Positions 44,547 to 54,088 of a stretch of 61,667 bases of DNA are shown here, piece by piece (positions within the stretch are counted from its first letter, which is position 1; the number at the start of each line of letters is the position of its first letter). Below the pieces are notes generated by a model. The model was not told the DNA's origin. It saw only the letters and a program-made list of their open reading frames with translations, and did not search any database. Made by a program: the position numbers and the translations under genes. Where the stretch lies: assembly GCA_947174995.1 (NCBI GenBank), contig CAMWLC010000010.1, positions 1 to 61,667 on the forward strand. The letters are read 5' to 3'. The DNA comes from an uncultured Porphyromonadaceae bacterium. GTDB lineage: Bacteria; Bacteroidota; Bacteroidia; Bacteroidales; Muribaculaceae.

Positions 44547-46292
44547 TTATCTTACGAGTATCCTCACGGGACGCGGCAGAGCCGGAGAGACTATGAAATA
44601 GACTCCGGGTGGGAGCAGGTGTCTTTCACCCTCGCGGGCAGTGAGGTTGAGTATGGTGAGACCGTCGGGGGTGAGCACCGTGAGGGGAGCCTCGTCGGGG
44701 GCGGCCACTACGGTGAAGCCATCCGTCTCGGGAGCTATGGCCAGCGGGAGGAGGTCGATGCCCTCCACTCCGGAGTCGCCGAGGACGGAGATGGTGTTGG
44801 AGCTTTCGGACATGTAGCCGAGGCGGACGCTGCATACGCTGTATGTCTCGGCGACCGCCGGGTCGCGTCCGTCGATAAGCAGGGAGGTGCCGTTGGCTTC
44901 GAGGAGCTCTCCCTCGGAGCCGCCGGGATAGTAGCGCACGCGGTTCACGACATAATAGTCCACGACCTCCGGGGCCATGGTCCAGTTGGCGCGGTATGAG
45001 CGGTCTGTAAGCTCCGTGGGGTCAAGGGCGGTGAGGCGCGAGAGCTGCGGCACGGGACACCCCTCGCCGATGAGCTTCACCGTCACGCTGGTGCCTCCGG
45101 GCAAGCCGCCGTCATAGAGGGCGAGCGTGGCCTCGTAGGAGCGTGTCTCCGTGGGTATGAACATGATGTTGAGCAGATATTCGGCTGCGCTGTTGATGGC
45201 CGAGGGGTTGATGCTTCTCGTGTCGGGCACGAAAGCGTCCCTGTCGGCTCCGCTGACTCGTACCGACAGGGGGGCGGTGAGGTTGGAGGCCTGGATGCGC
45301 AGGGGGGCGTTGATGGTGTTGCCGACGGCCGCCTGTCCGAAGTCAAGGGCCTCCCCGCTGACAGGCATTGTGATTTCGGGGTCGCCCGTTATGGGAGGAG
45401 TGACGTTGCCTCCCTGGTCGGCTATATGGAACACCTCGCCGGTGCGTGTGCCCCAGATGTATTCGGCGAGTTCGGGGAAGTCGATGAAGGGGTTGCGGTT
45501 CCCCTGCTGACTTTGGACTCCGTTGTTGCGGTCGATTTCCTTCTGGCTGACGGGATCGCGCCGCGCCCACTGCAGGAGCATGTCCACGGCCCACTGGCGC
45601 AGCGTGGGCCAGGGTTCGTCGGCATTGAACATATAGTTGATGCACCACGGCAGATCGTCGTAGACGGTGGCCATATAGAAGAAGGCGCGGGCAAAGTCAC
45701 CCTTGTACTCGTCTCCCGGCTCGAAGACCATGCTGCAACCTCCCCCGATGCCGCTCATGGGAGCGCCAACTTTGGTGAGCCCGTTGTCGTAGGTCACGCC
45801 TCCGGTGCGCGTCTCTCCGAGGGGATAGTTGAGCTTGGCCTGGTTTGCCGCTCCATCGGAGGGGTATAGATTCCACATATCGGTATAGGCGGGGGTGTAC
45901 TCCACGTCGCCGTTTCGCTTCCACCATGACTTGGGCACGGCGTGTTCGCGCTGCATCTTGTTGGCCGAGAAGGCGGATGTGCCGCTCTGGCCGTTGCGTA
46001 TCAGATAGATGTTATCGCTATACATCTCCCACCACCGGCGTAGTCCGTCATAAAGTTCGGGGTAGACATCGGTATATATCCAGTTGTTGGGAAGTCCGTA
46101 ATAGTCGAGGCGCGTGTGCGGGCTGACACACTCCTTGGCGGCCTGCTTGAGGCGGCCTGTCTGCTTTCCCTCCATGCGGTCGTAGTATCCGGCGGGATAC
46201 CCGGCGTATGCGTTGGAGGCTCCGGCCAGCAGGGCGGCGAAGAGTATGCCGCGCCAGGACGGGAGAATCTTCAGATCTGATTGCAGGGTCAT
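44547..46292 (-). CDS. Secreted endonuclease I family protein, copy 3
   Basis: The 581-aa product has a signal peptide ending near GASNAYAGYPAGYYD and a more diverged endonuclease I domain (about 30-290), with H117 in QREHAVPKSWW and the asparagine in GAANQAKLNYPLG. Instead of the domain shared by copies 1 and 2 it carries an Ig-like choice-of-anchor D/ASPM-like module (LDFGQAAVGNTINAPL, residues ~315-410), an FN3-like segment, and a T9SS-like tail (LLPPGVYFIVSPA...VRILVR). The different accessory domains argue for division of labour among the three nucleases, not simple redundancy. Confidence 0.88.
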   Translation of the reverse strand: MTLQSDLKILPSWRGILFAALLAGASNAYAGYPAGYYDRMEGKQTGRLKQAAKECVSPHTRLDYYGLPNNWIYTDVYPELYDGLRRWWEMYSDNIYLIRNGQSGTSAFSANKMQREHAVPKSWWKRNGDVEYTPAYTDMWNLYPSDGAANQAKLNYPLGETRTGGVTYDNGLTKVGAPMSGIGGGCSMVFEPGDEYKGDFARAFFYMATVYDDLPWCINYMFNADEPWPTLRQWAVDMLLQWARRDPVSQKEIDRNNGVQSQQGNRNPFIDFPELAEYIWGTRTGEVFHIADQGGNVTPPITGDPEITMPVSGEALDFGQAAVGNTINAPLRIQASNLTAPLSVRVSGADRDAFVPDTRSINPSAINSAAEYLLNIMFIPTETRSYEATLALYDGGLPGGTSVTVKLIGEGCPVPQLSRLTALDPTELTDRSYRANWTMAPEVVDYYVVNRVRYYPGGSEGELLEANGTSLLIDGRDPAVAETYSVCSVRLGYMSESSNTISVLGDSGVEGIDLLPLAIAPETDGFTVVAAPDEAPLTVLTPDGLTILNLTAREGERHLLPPGVYFIVSPALPRPVRILVR

Positions 46293-46320
46293 AGTCGTGC
46301 TATTTCTTTTGATAATGGCG

Positions 46321-46348
46321 GATGACGCTCCCGCGGGGGAGCGTCATC
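46321..46348 (-). other. Intra-operon hairpin
   Basis: 12-bp arms GATGACGCTCCC / GGGAGCGTCATC with a 4-nt loop, in the 100-nt gap between the upstream lipoprotein gene and nuclease copy 3. No T tract follows on the - strand. It could be a processing or stability element that sets nuclease expression apart from the uptake genes. Confidence 0.5.
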
Positions 46349-46392
46349 CTTGGCAGGGACGCGGTCGCCGGGGCGTCGCTTCCCTGGGAAGG

Positions 46393-48093
46393 TCATTCGG
46401 GGAGTTCGTACTCGTTCATGTTTATGCCGGGAGCGCCGAGATACTGCTGATAGCCACCCTTGACAAGGAGACGCATACCAAGCACTTGGGGAGCGTTCTT
46501 GAGACCGAGGGTCTTGCGGGCATCCGTGGTGAGGCGCACGGGCACGCAGAGCGACGGGTCGGTGCATCCGGGCGTCGGGGCGATGACGATGTTGGCGTTG
46601 GCATAGTCGGCGGAGGCATCGGGGAGTCCGAACTTCACTCCGGTCTCGTAAGAACCGCCCTCGACATATCCGACGATATATCCGGCCGTCCAGACACCGG
46701 TCTGGGCGAGCTCCCAGTTGGTGCGTACATACTCGATGGTATAGGGGTCGGTCTTGGTGCCCGTGCCTTGGCCCGTGAAGCCGGGGATTTCAAGACCCTC
46801 TATCTCGAAGTAGCTTGCGGAGCCGGGATTGCCGAGGATACCGGGCACCTCCTTGCCGCCGATGGCGTAGGGGGCGAAGCGTCCGTAGACCTTGATCTCC
46901 TTGCCGAAGTTGACGGGATTGTCGGCGAGGTTGCCGTATTCGCGCAACTGCGATCCGGCGGGGAGTTCGAGAGTCAGGCAGAGGTTGGGGTCGGTGATGC
47001 CGGGAGTCTCGGCCACGAGGAGGTTGTTGTCGGCGTTGTCGGCTCCGTCGTTGAAGATGTATGAGCCGTCATAACCGATGGAGCCCACGATATAGCCCGC
47101 CGTCCAGCCGGAGATACCGTTGGAGCCGAAGGCGAGGGTCTCGGGGATGGTGTAGGGCTTCTCGCGTGTGCCCTTGCCGTCGAAGATCACGTCGTCGGTG
47201 GAGCGCAGGAGAAGCTGCCATCCCTGGATGACGTCTGGCTGCGAGGAGTTGGCCGAGCCGTCGCCATACCACGAGAGGATGCCGCGCACCCGACCGGTGC
47301 CCGTGGGGAGAATATCGTTGTAGAATGTGGAATAACCGGAGTTGCGCACCACCACCTGCTTCGAGGATGACTCGCCGGTGATGTAGCGGTTGACGGTCTC
47401 CTGATAGGGTGCGTAGATTTCCACGCCTCCGTCCACGAAGCTGACGTTGCTGAACTCCACGAGCTGCCCCTGCAGCATTACGCACTCCTCGGAGAGGGCG
47501 GCGATGTCTGCCAGGTCGTCGATGGAGAGGGATATACAATACATGGAGTCGGAGGGTCTCTCGGAGTCAAGACCGATGAAGCGGGTGTCTATGGTGGGAT
47601 TGCCATCAAGCTGGGTGTGGGCCTGGAATTCCGCGAACGACATGAAGGTGAGCTGGTCCTGGCCGTTGTAGGGCTCTCCGAGCCAGCCGAGCTGCATGAG
47701 GTTGTTGTAGCGGCCTATCCAGAGGCCCGTGACATCGATGACCACTTCCTGGCCGAGGTGATACTCGTTGTAGAGACTGGCGCGGCGCACGGTGATGGGC
47801 ATGGCTGCCGTGGCGTCCTGCACCATGAGCGACTGATAGATGTTGCCCGTGGCGTCGGAGGAGATCACGCGTCCCTTGATGATGTAGTGTTCGCCGGTGG
47901 CCTCGTCCTTCACCGGGCAGAGGGTGGCGTTGGTGTCCATGAAGGTCTCCTTGAGCTGGGCGATGGTGGTGTTGGGGACCATCGTGGCGACAGGCGCGGT
48001 GAGCTCGGGGTCGTCGAAGGAGTTCTGACAGCCCGTGGCCACCGTGATGGCCAGCAGCGCGAGACCGGTCCGGAATATTGATTTGAGTTTCAT
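46393..48093 (-). CDS. Surface lipoprotein with DUF5689-like OB-fold and DUF6359-like repeats
   Basis: I start at 48093 (MKLKSIFRTGLALLAITVATGC), which puts a lipobox cysteine at residue 22; the longer frame to 48135 adds 14 residues. The mature 566-aa precursor has a DUF5689-like segment (TIAQLKETF... YIIKGRVISSDATGNIYQSL, residues ~40-310), an OB-fold associated with nucleic-acid-related secreted proteins, then two similar repeats carrying WTAGYIVG (about residues 345 and 485) like DUF6359. It is likely tethered to the outer membrane and binds substrate for the adjacent TonB receptor, taking the place SusD-like lipoproteins hold in glycan loci. The role is inferred from position. Confidence 0.8.
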   Translation of the reverse strand: MKLKSIFRTGLALLAITVATGCQNSFDDPELTAPVATMVPNTTIAQLKETFMDTNATLCPVKDEATGEHYIIKGRVISSDATGNIYQSLMVQDATAAMPITVRRASLYNEYHLGQEVVIDVTGLWIGRYNNLMQLGWLGEPYNGQDQLTFMSFAEFQAHTQLDGNPTIDTRFIGLDSERPSDSMYCISLSIDDLADIAALSEECVMLQGQLVEFSNVSFVDGGVEIYAPYQETVNRYITGESSSKQVVVRNSGYSTFYNDILPTGTGRVRGILSWYGDGSANSSQPDVIQGWQLLLRSTDDVIFDGKGTREKPYTIPETLAFGSNGISGWTAGYIVGSIGYDGSYIFNDGADNADNNLLVAETPGITDPNLCLTLELPAGSQLREYGNLADNPVNFGKEIKVYGRFAPYAIGGKEVPGILGNPGSASYFEIEGLEIPGFTGQGTGTKTDPYTIEYVRTNWELAQTGVWTAGYIVGYVEGGSYETGVKFGLPDASADYANANIVIAPTPGCTDPSLCVPVRLTTDARKTLGLKNAPQVLGMRLLVKGGYQQYLGAPGINMNEYELPE

Positions 48094-48131
48094 TGTGATG
48101 ATTGCTTGTTGATGTGTTGGACTGGAGGGTG

Positions 48132-49160
48132 TCACTGCGGCTTGCTGTATACGCCCGTTACGGTCACTTTGTCAATCTCCCAGGTGCCGGAAAGCTCCTT
48201 GGTGGAGGTGTAGCGGAAGCCAATCCGGATTTTCTTGCCGGCGAAGTCGTCGAGGTTGATGTATCCGGAGTCGCTGAAGGTCCAGCTCGTACCGTCGGGG
48301 AGGATGGGTATCTCCACTCTCTCCCAGTTGTCAGTGCCGGCCACGCACACCATCGTGGAGGTCATCTCGTCGAAGGCCTGCGGGGTGCCGAAATAGTTGG
48401 CGGCCTGATGCACCATCAGGCGGGGTGTGACATAATTGGTGAGGTCGATTTCGGGAGATATCGCCATGGCGTCGGTGACGGCCGCGCTTCCGGAGCGTCC
48501 GCCCGTAGCCACGAGGCCGTACTGCGTGCTGTGCTTCCAGGTGTCGTCGCTCCAAGGTGTGCCTTGGTCGAAGGTGAAGCCCTGCATGTCCGTGGTCAGG
48601 GTGACGGTCCAGACGGTGCGGGAGCCGGGAGGAGCTATCATGCTGGGATCCGGCTCGTGGCCCTCGTCGCCCCATTCGTAGTCCGTGACGCTGCGCACAC
48701 CGTAGGCGCTGCAATACTTGGAGCCGGTGGTGCCGTAGAGACACACGAGCTGTCCCTTGGCTTCGGGATTGCCGGCCAGGTTGAGGGCGTTGCGCACATT
48801 GCCCGAGGGAAGCTGCACGGGGACACACTTCGTCCAGTCGGTCTCGTCGGGAGTGGCGGCTATGAGGATGTTGGTGTTGACTGTGGCGGGGACATCGAAT
48901 TTCGCTGTCTCGGCTTTCAGGACATTGGTGATGTTGACATCTATCCAGCCTACTATATATCCCTTGACCCAGTTGTCGGTGCGGTCGCCGGGGGTGGCGC
49001 CCAAGGAGGCCTGATAGGCGGTCAGGGGGCGGTTCCAGTCGCCGTTGCCTATTCCCCCCTCGGGGAGCACCACCGGGGGCTGGGCGTAGTCGCCCGTACA
49101 GGCCCCTAAGCCGAAAGCCAGGGCGAGGAGCATCAGGACGTGGATTGCTGTATTTTTCAT
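48132..49160 (-). CDS. Surface lipoprotein with DUF6359-like and choice-of-anchor J-like domains
   Basis: The start at 49160 (MKNTAIHVLMLLALAFGLGAC) places a lipobox cysteine at residue 21. The 342-aa product has one DUF6359-like repeat (VKGYIVGWIDVNITNVL, ~65-160), related to those of the next lipoprotein, and a jelly-roll domain (FDQGTPWSDDTW... KIRIGFRYTSTKELSGTWEID, ~195-340) of the choice-of-anchor J type. It lies 33 nt after the TonB receptor gene and is probably its partner lipoprotein. Confidence 0.78.
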   Translation of the reverse strand: MKNTAIHVLMLLALAFGLGACTGDYAQPPVVLPEGGIGNGDWNRPLTAYQASLGATPGDRTDNWVKGYIVGWIDVNITNVLKAETAKFDVPATVNTNILIAATPDETDWTKCVPVQLPSGNVRNALNLAGNPEAKGQLVCLYGTTGSKYCSAYGVRSVTDYEWGDEGHEPDPSMIAPPGSRTVWTVTLTTDMQGFTFDQGTPWSDDTWKHSTQYGLVATGGRSGSAAVTDAMAISPEIDLTNYVTPRLMVHQAANYFGTPQAFDEMTSTMVCVAGTDNWERVEIPILPDGTSWTFSDSGYINLDDFAGKKIRIGFRYTSTKELSGTWEIDKVTVTGVYSKPQ

Positions 49161-49193
49161 TTCAATGGGATGTGTGATTCGGTTTGACATGGG

Positions 49194-51974
49194 TTAGAAA
49201 CGTACGCCTACGTTGAGGAATACGCGGATTCCCTGGGCGTATGACACCTTGTTGGGATACTTGTTGACGTTGTAGTCGGTGTAGTCAAACTTACCGTCCT
49301 GCCAGCCGCGCATCTGGATGTCGCGGTTGTTGAGGAGGTTGTTGACACTCAGGTTGAAGTTGAGCGAGCCCCAGCGGGTGTAGATCATCTTGCCCACGGA
49401 GAGGTTCATTACGAAGGCATCCTTGAGCTTGTCCTGGCGCGTGATCTCGTCGCGGCGGGCGATGTATTCCTCCTCGGAGGTGCAGAACTTCCACAGGCCG
49501 GGCATCTCCTCGTGGCGGGCGTATGCCAGATCATAATAGTTGTCGAGCATCCAGTTGGCGTTCAGCTCGAAAAACCACATGTTGACGTTGTAGTTCACGC
49601 CCACGCTGTATGCCTGCTGGGGAGTGCAGCCGATATGATAGTTCTTGAGGTAGACGGTGCGCTCCACGTCGGCTTCGGCTCCGTTCTCGTAGGAACGCAC
49701 ACCGTTGGGGTTGTTCTTGTACTGGTAGCGGCTAAATGTGCCCAGGGCCTCGATGCTCAGTCCGGTGAGGATCTTGTATTCCATGCCTATCTCGACACCC
49801 TTGTATTCGGTCTGGAGTCCGGAGATGGAGTAGTTCATGAAGCTCTTGAGGTCATAGTCGTAGAAGCCGGTGTGGCGGATGGCGTCCCATACGTGGGTGT
49901 AGAAGCCGGTGATACTTCCGCGGAAGCGGGGATACACCCAGGTGTAGGAGATGTCGCCGGTGAGGAATTTCTCGCTCTTCAGGTCGGGCACGGCTGTGTC
50001 CTTGATGCGCGGGCTGACGTATGAGTCGTAGGGACGCGGGGAGCGGCTGCCACCCTCGGCGTGGGCCACGATGTAGTTGCGGCCGTCGATTTTATATGTG
50101 GCTCCGGCTTTGAGGGCTCCGTTCCAGAAAGTGTATGTGTCGGAATTGCCGTAGGAGTTCTCGGGGGCGCGGCCGTTGCGCATGTTGCCGTGGCGCATGA
50201 AGGAGCTCACGGAGCCTTCGAGACCGTAGTAGACGTTCCAGTGGCGGGTGACGAGCTGGTTCTGCACCCAGAGGCGGGCGTCGTTCCAGCGGATGTTGTA
50301 GTCGTAGCCGAACACCTCGCCCTTCTTGGTGATCATGCGGTCGGGGTTGTTGAGGTCGTTCTGCAGCGAACCGGTGCTGTGGCCGAAGTCACGCTCGGAA
50401 TAGGTGTCGATGTCGCGCCAGAAATAGCCTCCGAGCAGGTCTTCCATCGTCTTGAAGTAGTGGGCATCGGTGTAGTTATAGCTGATACCCCCCTGGAGGG
50501 TCAGGACGTCGTTGATGCGATGGTTGATGTAGGAGTTGAAGAGGAAGGAGGTCAGGTTGCTGTGGTTGTTCTCCAGAATCGTGCTCGACTGGCCGTTGTA
50601 CTGCGGGTCGCGGTCGAAGTTGGTGTTGTTGAGCACGTTGCTTCGGTAGATGTCATCCCAGTTGATCTGACGGAAGGACTTGTCGGACTCCCATTTGTCC
50701 TTGATGAACTCATACTGGGCGAGCTGCGCCTCGTAAAGCGCCGTGCCCTCGTCGGCCGTGGGGGCCCAGAAGGAGGGCATGTTGCGGTAATAGTCCGGGG
50801 AGGGGCTGTAACCGTAATAGTTGAGGCGCGTCTGGGCGTATGCGTTGTGGCGGAAACCGAGGGCGGTGTTTATCACCGTGCCGCGGCGGGGCTTGAAGAT
50901 CCAGTTGAGCGTGGCCGAGGGATCGAAGGAGTTGATGACGCGGGCGCTGCGTTTCTTGCCGTCAAACCATCCCCAGGAGGGGTTGTAGAGGTTGCTTCCC
51001 GCCAGGTCGTAGGCCTCCTGCGTGGTGGTGCCGGCTGTGGCGCGTTCGGTGGGGGCGCCCCAGGTGGTGAGGTTGAGGGAGTGCTTGTCGTTGAATATCT
51101 TCTGCAGCGAGAGGCTATAGCCGAAGGAATTGTAGAAGGTGCCCTCGATGACTCCCTCGGGAGCGTAGCGGCCGATGACACTGGCCGAGAAGGCCCAGCC
51201 GTTGCGCGTCACGCCGGTGGAATACTGGAGCATGGCGCGTAGCATGTAGCTGGAGTTGGTGTAGCTCAGGTTGCCGCGGAAGCCGGGGGCGTATTCGGAG
51301 GCGTAGGTAGTGATGTTGGAGGAACCTCCGATGGCTCCGAAGGCGTAGGCCGCGGCGTCGGAGGCGATGCTGACCGATTTGGCGCGGAAGGCGCTGGAGG
51401 TCATGCCGCCGAAGGTGCTGTAAGAGAAGGAGCCGCGCATCGGGTCGTTGAACTTCAGGCCGTTGACGTAGCCGTTGCTCCAGGTGTTGTCCAGGCCGCG
51501 GTGCTTGAAGTAGACGGCCGAGAAGTTGTAGTTCGCCCCCTGATAGTAGATATCATCGGTGGCTCCCTGGATGGTACCTACGTTCTGGGTCATGCCGTCG
51601 TCGTCGGCGATCTGCTCCTCGTCGAATATGAATGAGTCTGAATCGAGGAGTTCGCCGTCATATCCGGATTCGGTCAGGACGATGTCGCCCAGGTCGAGGT
51701 CACGGTCGAAACGTATGAGTATGTCCTTGTAGAGGTCCTCATATCCGAAGGCCACGATGTTGAGCACGTCGGCTCCGCCTCCGAGGCCGGTGATGACGAA
51801 TGTGCCGTCATCGCCGGTGATTACGAACTTCTCCTGATCGCGCAGCAGGACGTTGGCGTCGGCTATGGGGCGATGGCCCGTGGCACTGACCACGCGTCCT
51901 CTGACTGCGGTCTCCGACACGGCTGTGAGCGATACGCAGAGCAGCGCGGTCAGCAGGGATATTTTCTTTAGCAT
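49194..51974 (-). CDS. TonB-dependent outer-membrane receptor (no SusD partner)
   Basis: I start at the ATG at 51974, which begins the signal peptide MLKKISLLTALLCVSLTAVS; the frame is open to 52022. The 926-aa product has an N-terminal carboxypeptidase-regulatory-like (CarboxypepD_reg) domain (VRGRVVSATGHRPIADANVLL), a plug domain with IQGATDDIYYQG, and a 22-strand-type barrel ending with the terminal strand AQGIRVFLNVGVRF. It is shorter than classical SusC proteins and no SusD gene is nearby. Neighbours are two surface lipoproteins and four secreted nuclease-type enzymes, so the likely cargo is oligonucleotides, nucleotides or nucleosides. That substrate is inferred from context only. Confidence 0.9.
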   Translation of the reverse strand: MLKKISLLTALLCVSLTAVSETAVRGRVVSATGHRPIADANVLLRDQEKFVITGDDGTFVITGLGGGADVLNIVAFGYEDLYKDILIRFDRDLDLGDIVLTESGYDGELLDSDSFIFDEEQIADDDGMTQNVGTIQGATDDIYYQGANYNFSAVYFKHRGLDNTWSNGYVNGLKFNDPMRGSFSYSTFGGMTSSAFRAKSVSIASDAAAYAFGAIGGSSNITTYASEYAPGFRGNLSYTNSSYMLRAMLQYSTGVTRNGWAFSASVIGRYAPEGVIEGTFYNSFGYSLSLQKIFNDKHSLNLTTWGAPTERATAGTTTQEAYDLAGSNLYNPSWGWFDGKKRSARVINSFDPSATLNWIFKPRRGTVINTALGFRHNAYAQTRLNYYGYSPSPDYYRNMPSFWAPTADEGTALYEAQLAQYEFIKDKWESDKSFRQINWDDIYRSNVLNNTNFDRDPQYNGQSSTILENNHSNLTSFLFNSYINHRINDVLTLQGGISYNYTDAHYFKTMEDLLGGYFWRDIDTYSERDFGHSTGSLQNDLNNPDRMITKKGEVFGYDYNIRWNDARLWVQNQLVTRHWNVYYGLEGSVSSFMRHGNMRNGRAPENSYGNSDTYTFWNGALKAGATYKIDGRNYIVAHAEGGSRSPRPYDSYVSPRIKDTAVPDLKSEKFLTGDISYTWVYPRFRGSITGFYTHVWDAIRHTGFYDYDLKSFMNYSISGLQTEYKGVEIGMEYKILTGLSIEALGTFSRYQYKNNPNGVRSYENGAEADVERTVYLKNYHIGCTPQQAYSVGVNYNVNMWFFELNANWMLDNYYDLAYARHEEMPGLWKFCTSEEEYIARRDEITRQDKLKDAFVMNLSVGKMIYTRWGSLNFNLSVNNLLNNRDIQMRGWQDGKFDYTDYNVNKYPNKVSYAQGIRVFLNVGVRF

Positions 51975-52041
51975 GTGGGATGTATAGTTGAAATCGATGT
52001 GGTTGATGTGGTTGGTTATCACGCTTTGGCCGGGACCGGGG

Positions 52042-53100
52042 TCATTTCACCTCCTTGACGAGGAAGATTTCGGTGGGGAAGTGGTCGGAATAGCCGTTTG
52101 TCCAGGCTCCGCCGGAGAATGTGCGGTGGGGGTATCCCTTGTACTGTCCGTCAGGCTGCTTGAGGAACTCTTTGTTAAGCACTTCGGCACCATGGAATTT
52201 CAGGCCTCCGCACCCTTCGAGCAGGTTGTAGTTGATGATGATCTGGTCGAAGAGGTCCCACTGTCCGCGATAGATGTAGGAGCCGATGCCCTTGTCGAGT
52301 TTTTCCCAGAAGGGGTTGAAGTATCCCCCTTCGTGGCAGTCCTTGGCTTTCTTGACGGCTCCCATCACTTCGGCGCAGCTCTTGTCGGAGGGATCGTCAT
52401 TGAGGTCACCCATGACAATGATGCCGATATTGGGGTCGATCTGCAGGAGAGAGTCGGCTATCTGGCGGCTGAGGCGTGCGGCCGCTTCGCGCAGGTAGCT
52501 GCTCTCCGCGCTACCGCCGCGGCGCGAGGGCCAGTGGTTGACGATGATGCCCACACGGCATCCTCCGAGCAGACCCACGACACACATCTGGTCACGCGTG
52601 CGGAAACGCGGTTTGTCAGGTATGGTCAGACGGTGGTTGGTGACGTTGATGAGCTTGAAGAAGCGGGGGTTGTAGAGCAGGCTTACGTCCACGCCACGTG
52701 CATCCGGGGAGTCGTGGTGCACTATCTGGAGATTCCAGTCCTTGATGGCGGGCTGGGCCACGAGGTCACGGAGCACGGTGATGTTCTCTATCTCGCTGCA
52801 TCCTATGACGGCCGGACCCATGGGAGTGGTTTTGGTGGTCATCTGGGAGATGGCGTAGGAGAGGTTGGCGAGCTTGGCGCGGTATTTGGCGCCGTCCCAG
52901 CGGTTCTTGCCCTCGGGCGAGAACTCGTGGTCATACTTGCCGTTGTTGTTGATGGTGTCGAAGAGATTCTCCAGGTTGTAGAAGGCCACTCCGAATGTCT
53001 GGAAGCGCTTCTTCTCCTGGGCATGTCCCGGGAGAAGCGTGACTGCGGCCAGGAGTGCTGCGAGACACAGGGAGGCTATGCGGCGGAGTCTGATGTTCAT
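52042..53100 (-). CDS. Secreted endonuclease/exonuclease/phosphatase (EEP) family protein
   Basis: The 352-aa product has a signal peptide (ending near LLPGHAQ) and the full EEP (DNase I-like) catalytic set: N42/E44 in YNLENLFD, the acidic pair in CSEIEN (E103/E105), H189 in NHWPSR, D232/N234 in MGDLNDDP, and D339/H340 in SDHFP. EEP proteins include DNases, exonucleases and nucleotide phosphatases; here a periplasmic or surface nuclease is most consistent with the operon. It is 43 nt after deoC and 67 nt before the TonB receptor gene. Confidence 0.88.
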   Translation of the reverse strand: MNIRLRRIASLCLAALLAAVTLLPGHAQEKKRFQTFGVAFYNLENLFDTINNNGKYDHEFSPEGKNRWDGAKYRAKLANLSYAISQMTTKTTPMGPAVIGCSEIENITVLRDLVAQPAIKDWNLQIVHHDSPDARGVDVSLLYNPRFFKLINVTNHRLTIPDKPRFRTRDQMCVVGLLGGCRVGIIVNHWPSRRGGSAESSYLREAAARLSRQIADSLLQIDPNIGIIVMGDLNDDPSDKSCAEVMGAVKKAKDCHEGGYFNPFWEKLDKGIGSYIYRGQWDLFDQIIINYNLLEGCGGLKFHGAEVLNKEFLKQPDGQYKGYPHRTFSGGAWTNGYSDHFPTEIFLVKEVK

Positions 53101-53143
53101 GATGGTGGAAGGTTGAGCGTACGGGGTTCGGAGGAATGAGGGG

Positions 53144-54022
53144 TCAGAAATATTTCACTTCGTGGCCCACCATGTCGCTGAGCACTGCGTTGGCAAGAGA
53201 GGAGGCGCCGATGCGGAAGTAGTCCTGGTTGAGCCATTCGTCGCCGAGTATTTCCTTCACGATGGCATAATACTGCAGGGCCTCCTGCGTGGTGCGCACG
53301 CCGCCGGAACACTTGAAGCCCACCTTGCGTCCGGTCTTCTCGTAATATTCCTTGATGCACTGACACATCACCCATGCGGCCTCGAGCGAGGCTCCGGGAT
53401 AGATCTTGCCCGTGGAGGTCTTGAGGAAGTCGGCGTCGCTGTAGAGCGAGAGGACACTGGCCTTCTTGATGGCTTCGGCGGTCTTGAGGGCGCCGGTCTC
53501 GAGGATCACCTTCATGCGGGCCTCCTTGCAGGTGTGCTTGAGTTCTATGAGCTCCTCGCAGAGACCTTCGTAGTCCTGGTCGCGGAACATTCCGACATTG
53601 AACACGACGTCCACCTCGTTGGCTCCGTCGGCCACGGCGAGGGCCACGTCAGCCACCTTGACGGCAGTGAAGGTCTGGCTGGAGGGGAAGCATCCGGCCA
53701 CTACGGCGATGTCAACTCCGGGCACGTCGAGATGGGTCTTGACCACACCGGCGAAGTTGCTGTAAACACAGATGGCCGCTACATTCTTAAACTGGGGATA
53801 GTCGTTGTCGAAGGCGTTGACGCGCTCGGTGAAGGCCGCCACGCTGCGCACGGAGTCCTCGGTGCTGAGAGTGGTGAGGTCGATGGAGCTGAGCAGAAAC
53901 TGATACACCTCGGGGGAGGCGTATTCTCCGGCCTTGGCCACTATTTTCTGCACTTCAGCTGCTACTGCGGCGTCATCGCTGAGCACACGGCTCGAAGCGA
54001 GTGCTTCCTGGTATCTGTCCAT
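53144..54022 (-). CDS. deoC: Deoxyribose-phosphate aldolase
   Basis: This class I aldolase splits 2-deoxyribose-5-phosphate into glyceraldehyde-3-phosphate and acetaldehyde. The 292-aa product has the Schiff-base lysine K201 in ADFLKTSTGK, the second lysine K237 in GFKCSGGVRT, and ANEVDVVFN near residue 134. It is the first gene after the promoter at 54089-54118 and precedes the secreted EEP nuclease by 43 nt. DeoC links DNA-derived deoxyribose to glycolysis, which gives the nuclease/TonB operon a metabolic outlet. Confidence 0.95.
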   Translation of the reverse strand: MDRYQEALASSRVLSDDAAVAAEVQKIVAKAGEYASPEVYQFLLSSIDLTTLSTEDSVRSVAAFTERVNAFDNDYPQFKNVAAICVYSNFAGVVKTHLDVPGVDIAVVAGCFPSSQTFTAVKVADVALAVADGANEVDVVFNVGMFRDQDYEGLCEELIELKHTCKEARMKVILETGALKTAEAIKKASVLSLYSDADFLKTSTGKIYPGASLEAAWVMCQCIKEYYEKTGRKVGFKCSGGVRTTQEALQYYAIVKEILGDEWLNQDYFRIGASSLANAVLSDMVGHEVKYF

Positions 54023-54088
54023 AATTCAAGGTATTGTTTTTGATATTCTATGTTTTGCGTTTGATTGGGCGCTTTTATTCACGATACG

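Noticed and set aside
41180-53100. Classical SusC/SusD polysaccharide utilisation locus
   Set aside because: No SusD-like gene and no glycoside hydrolase is present. The degradative enzymes are nucleases.
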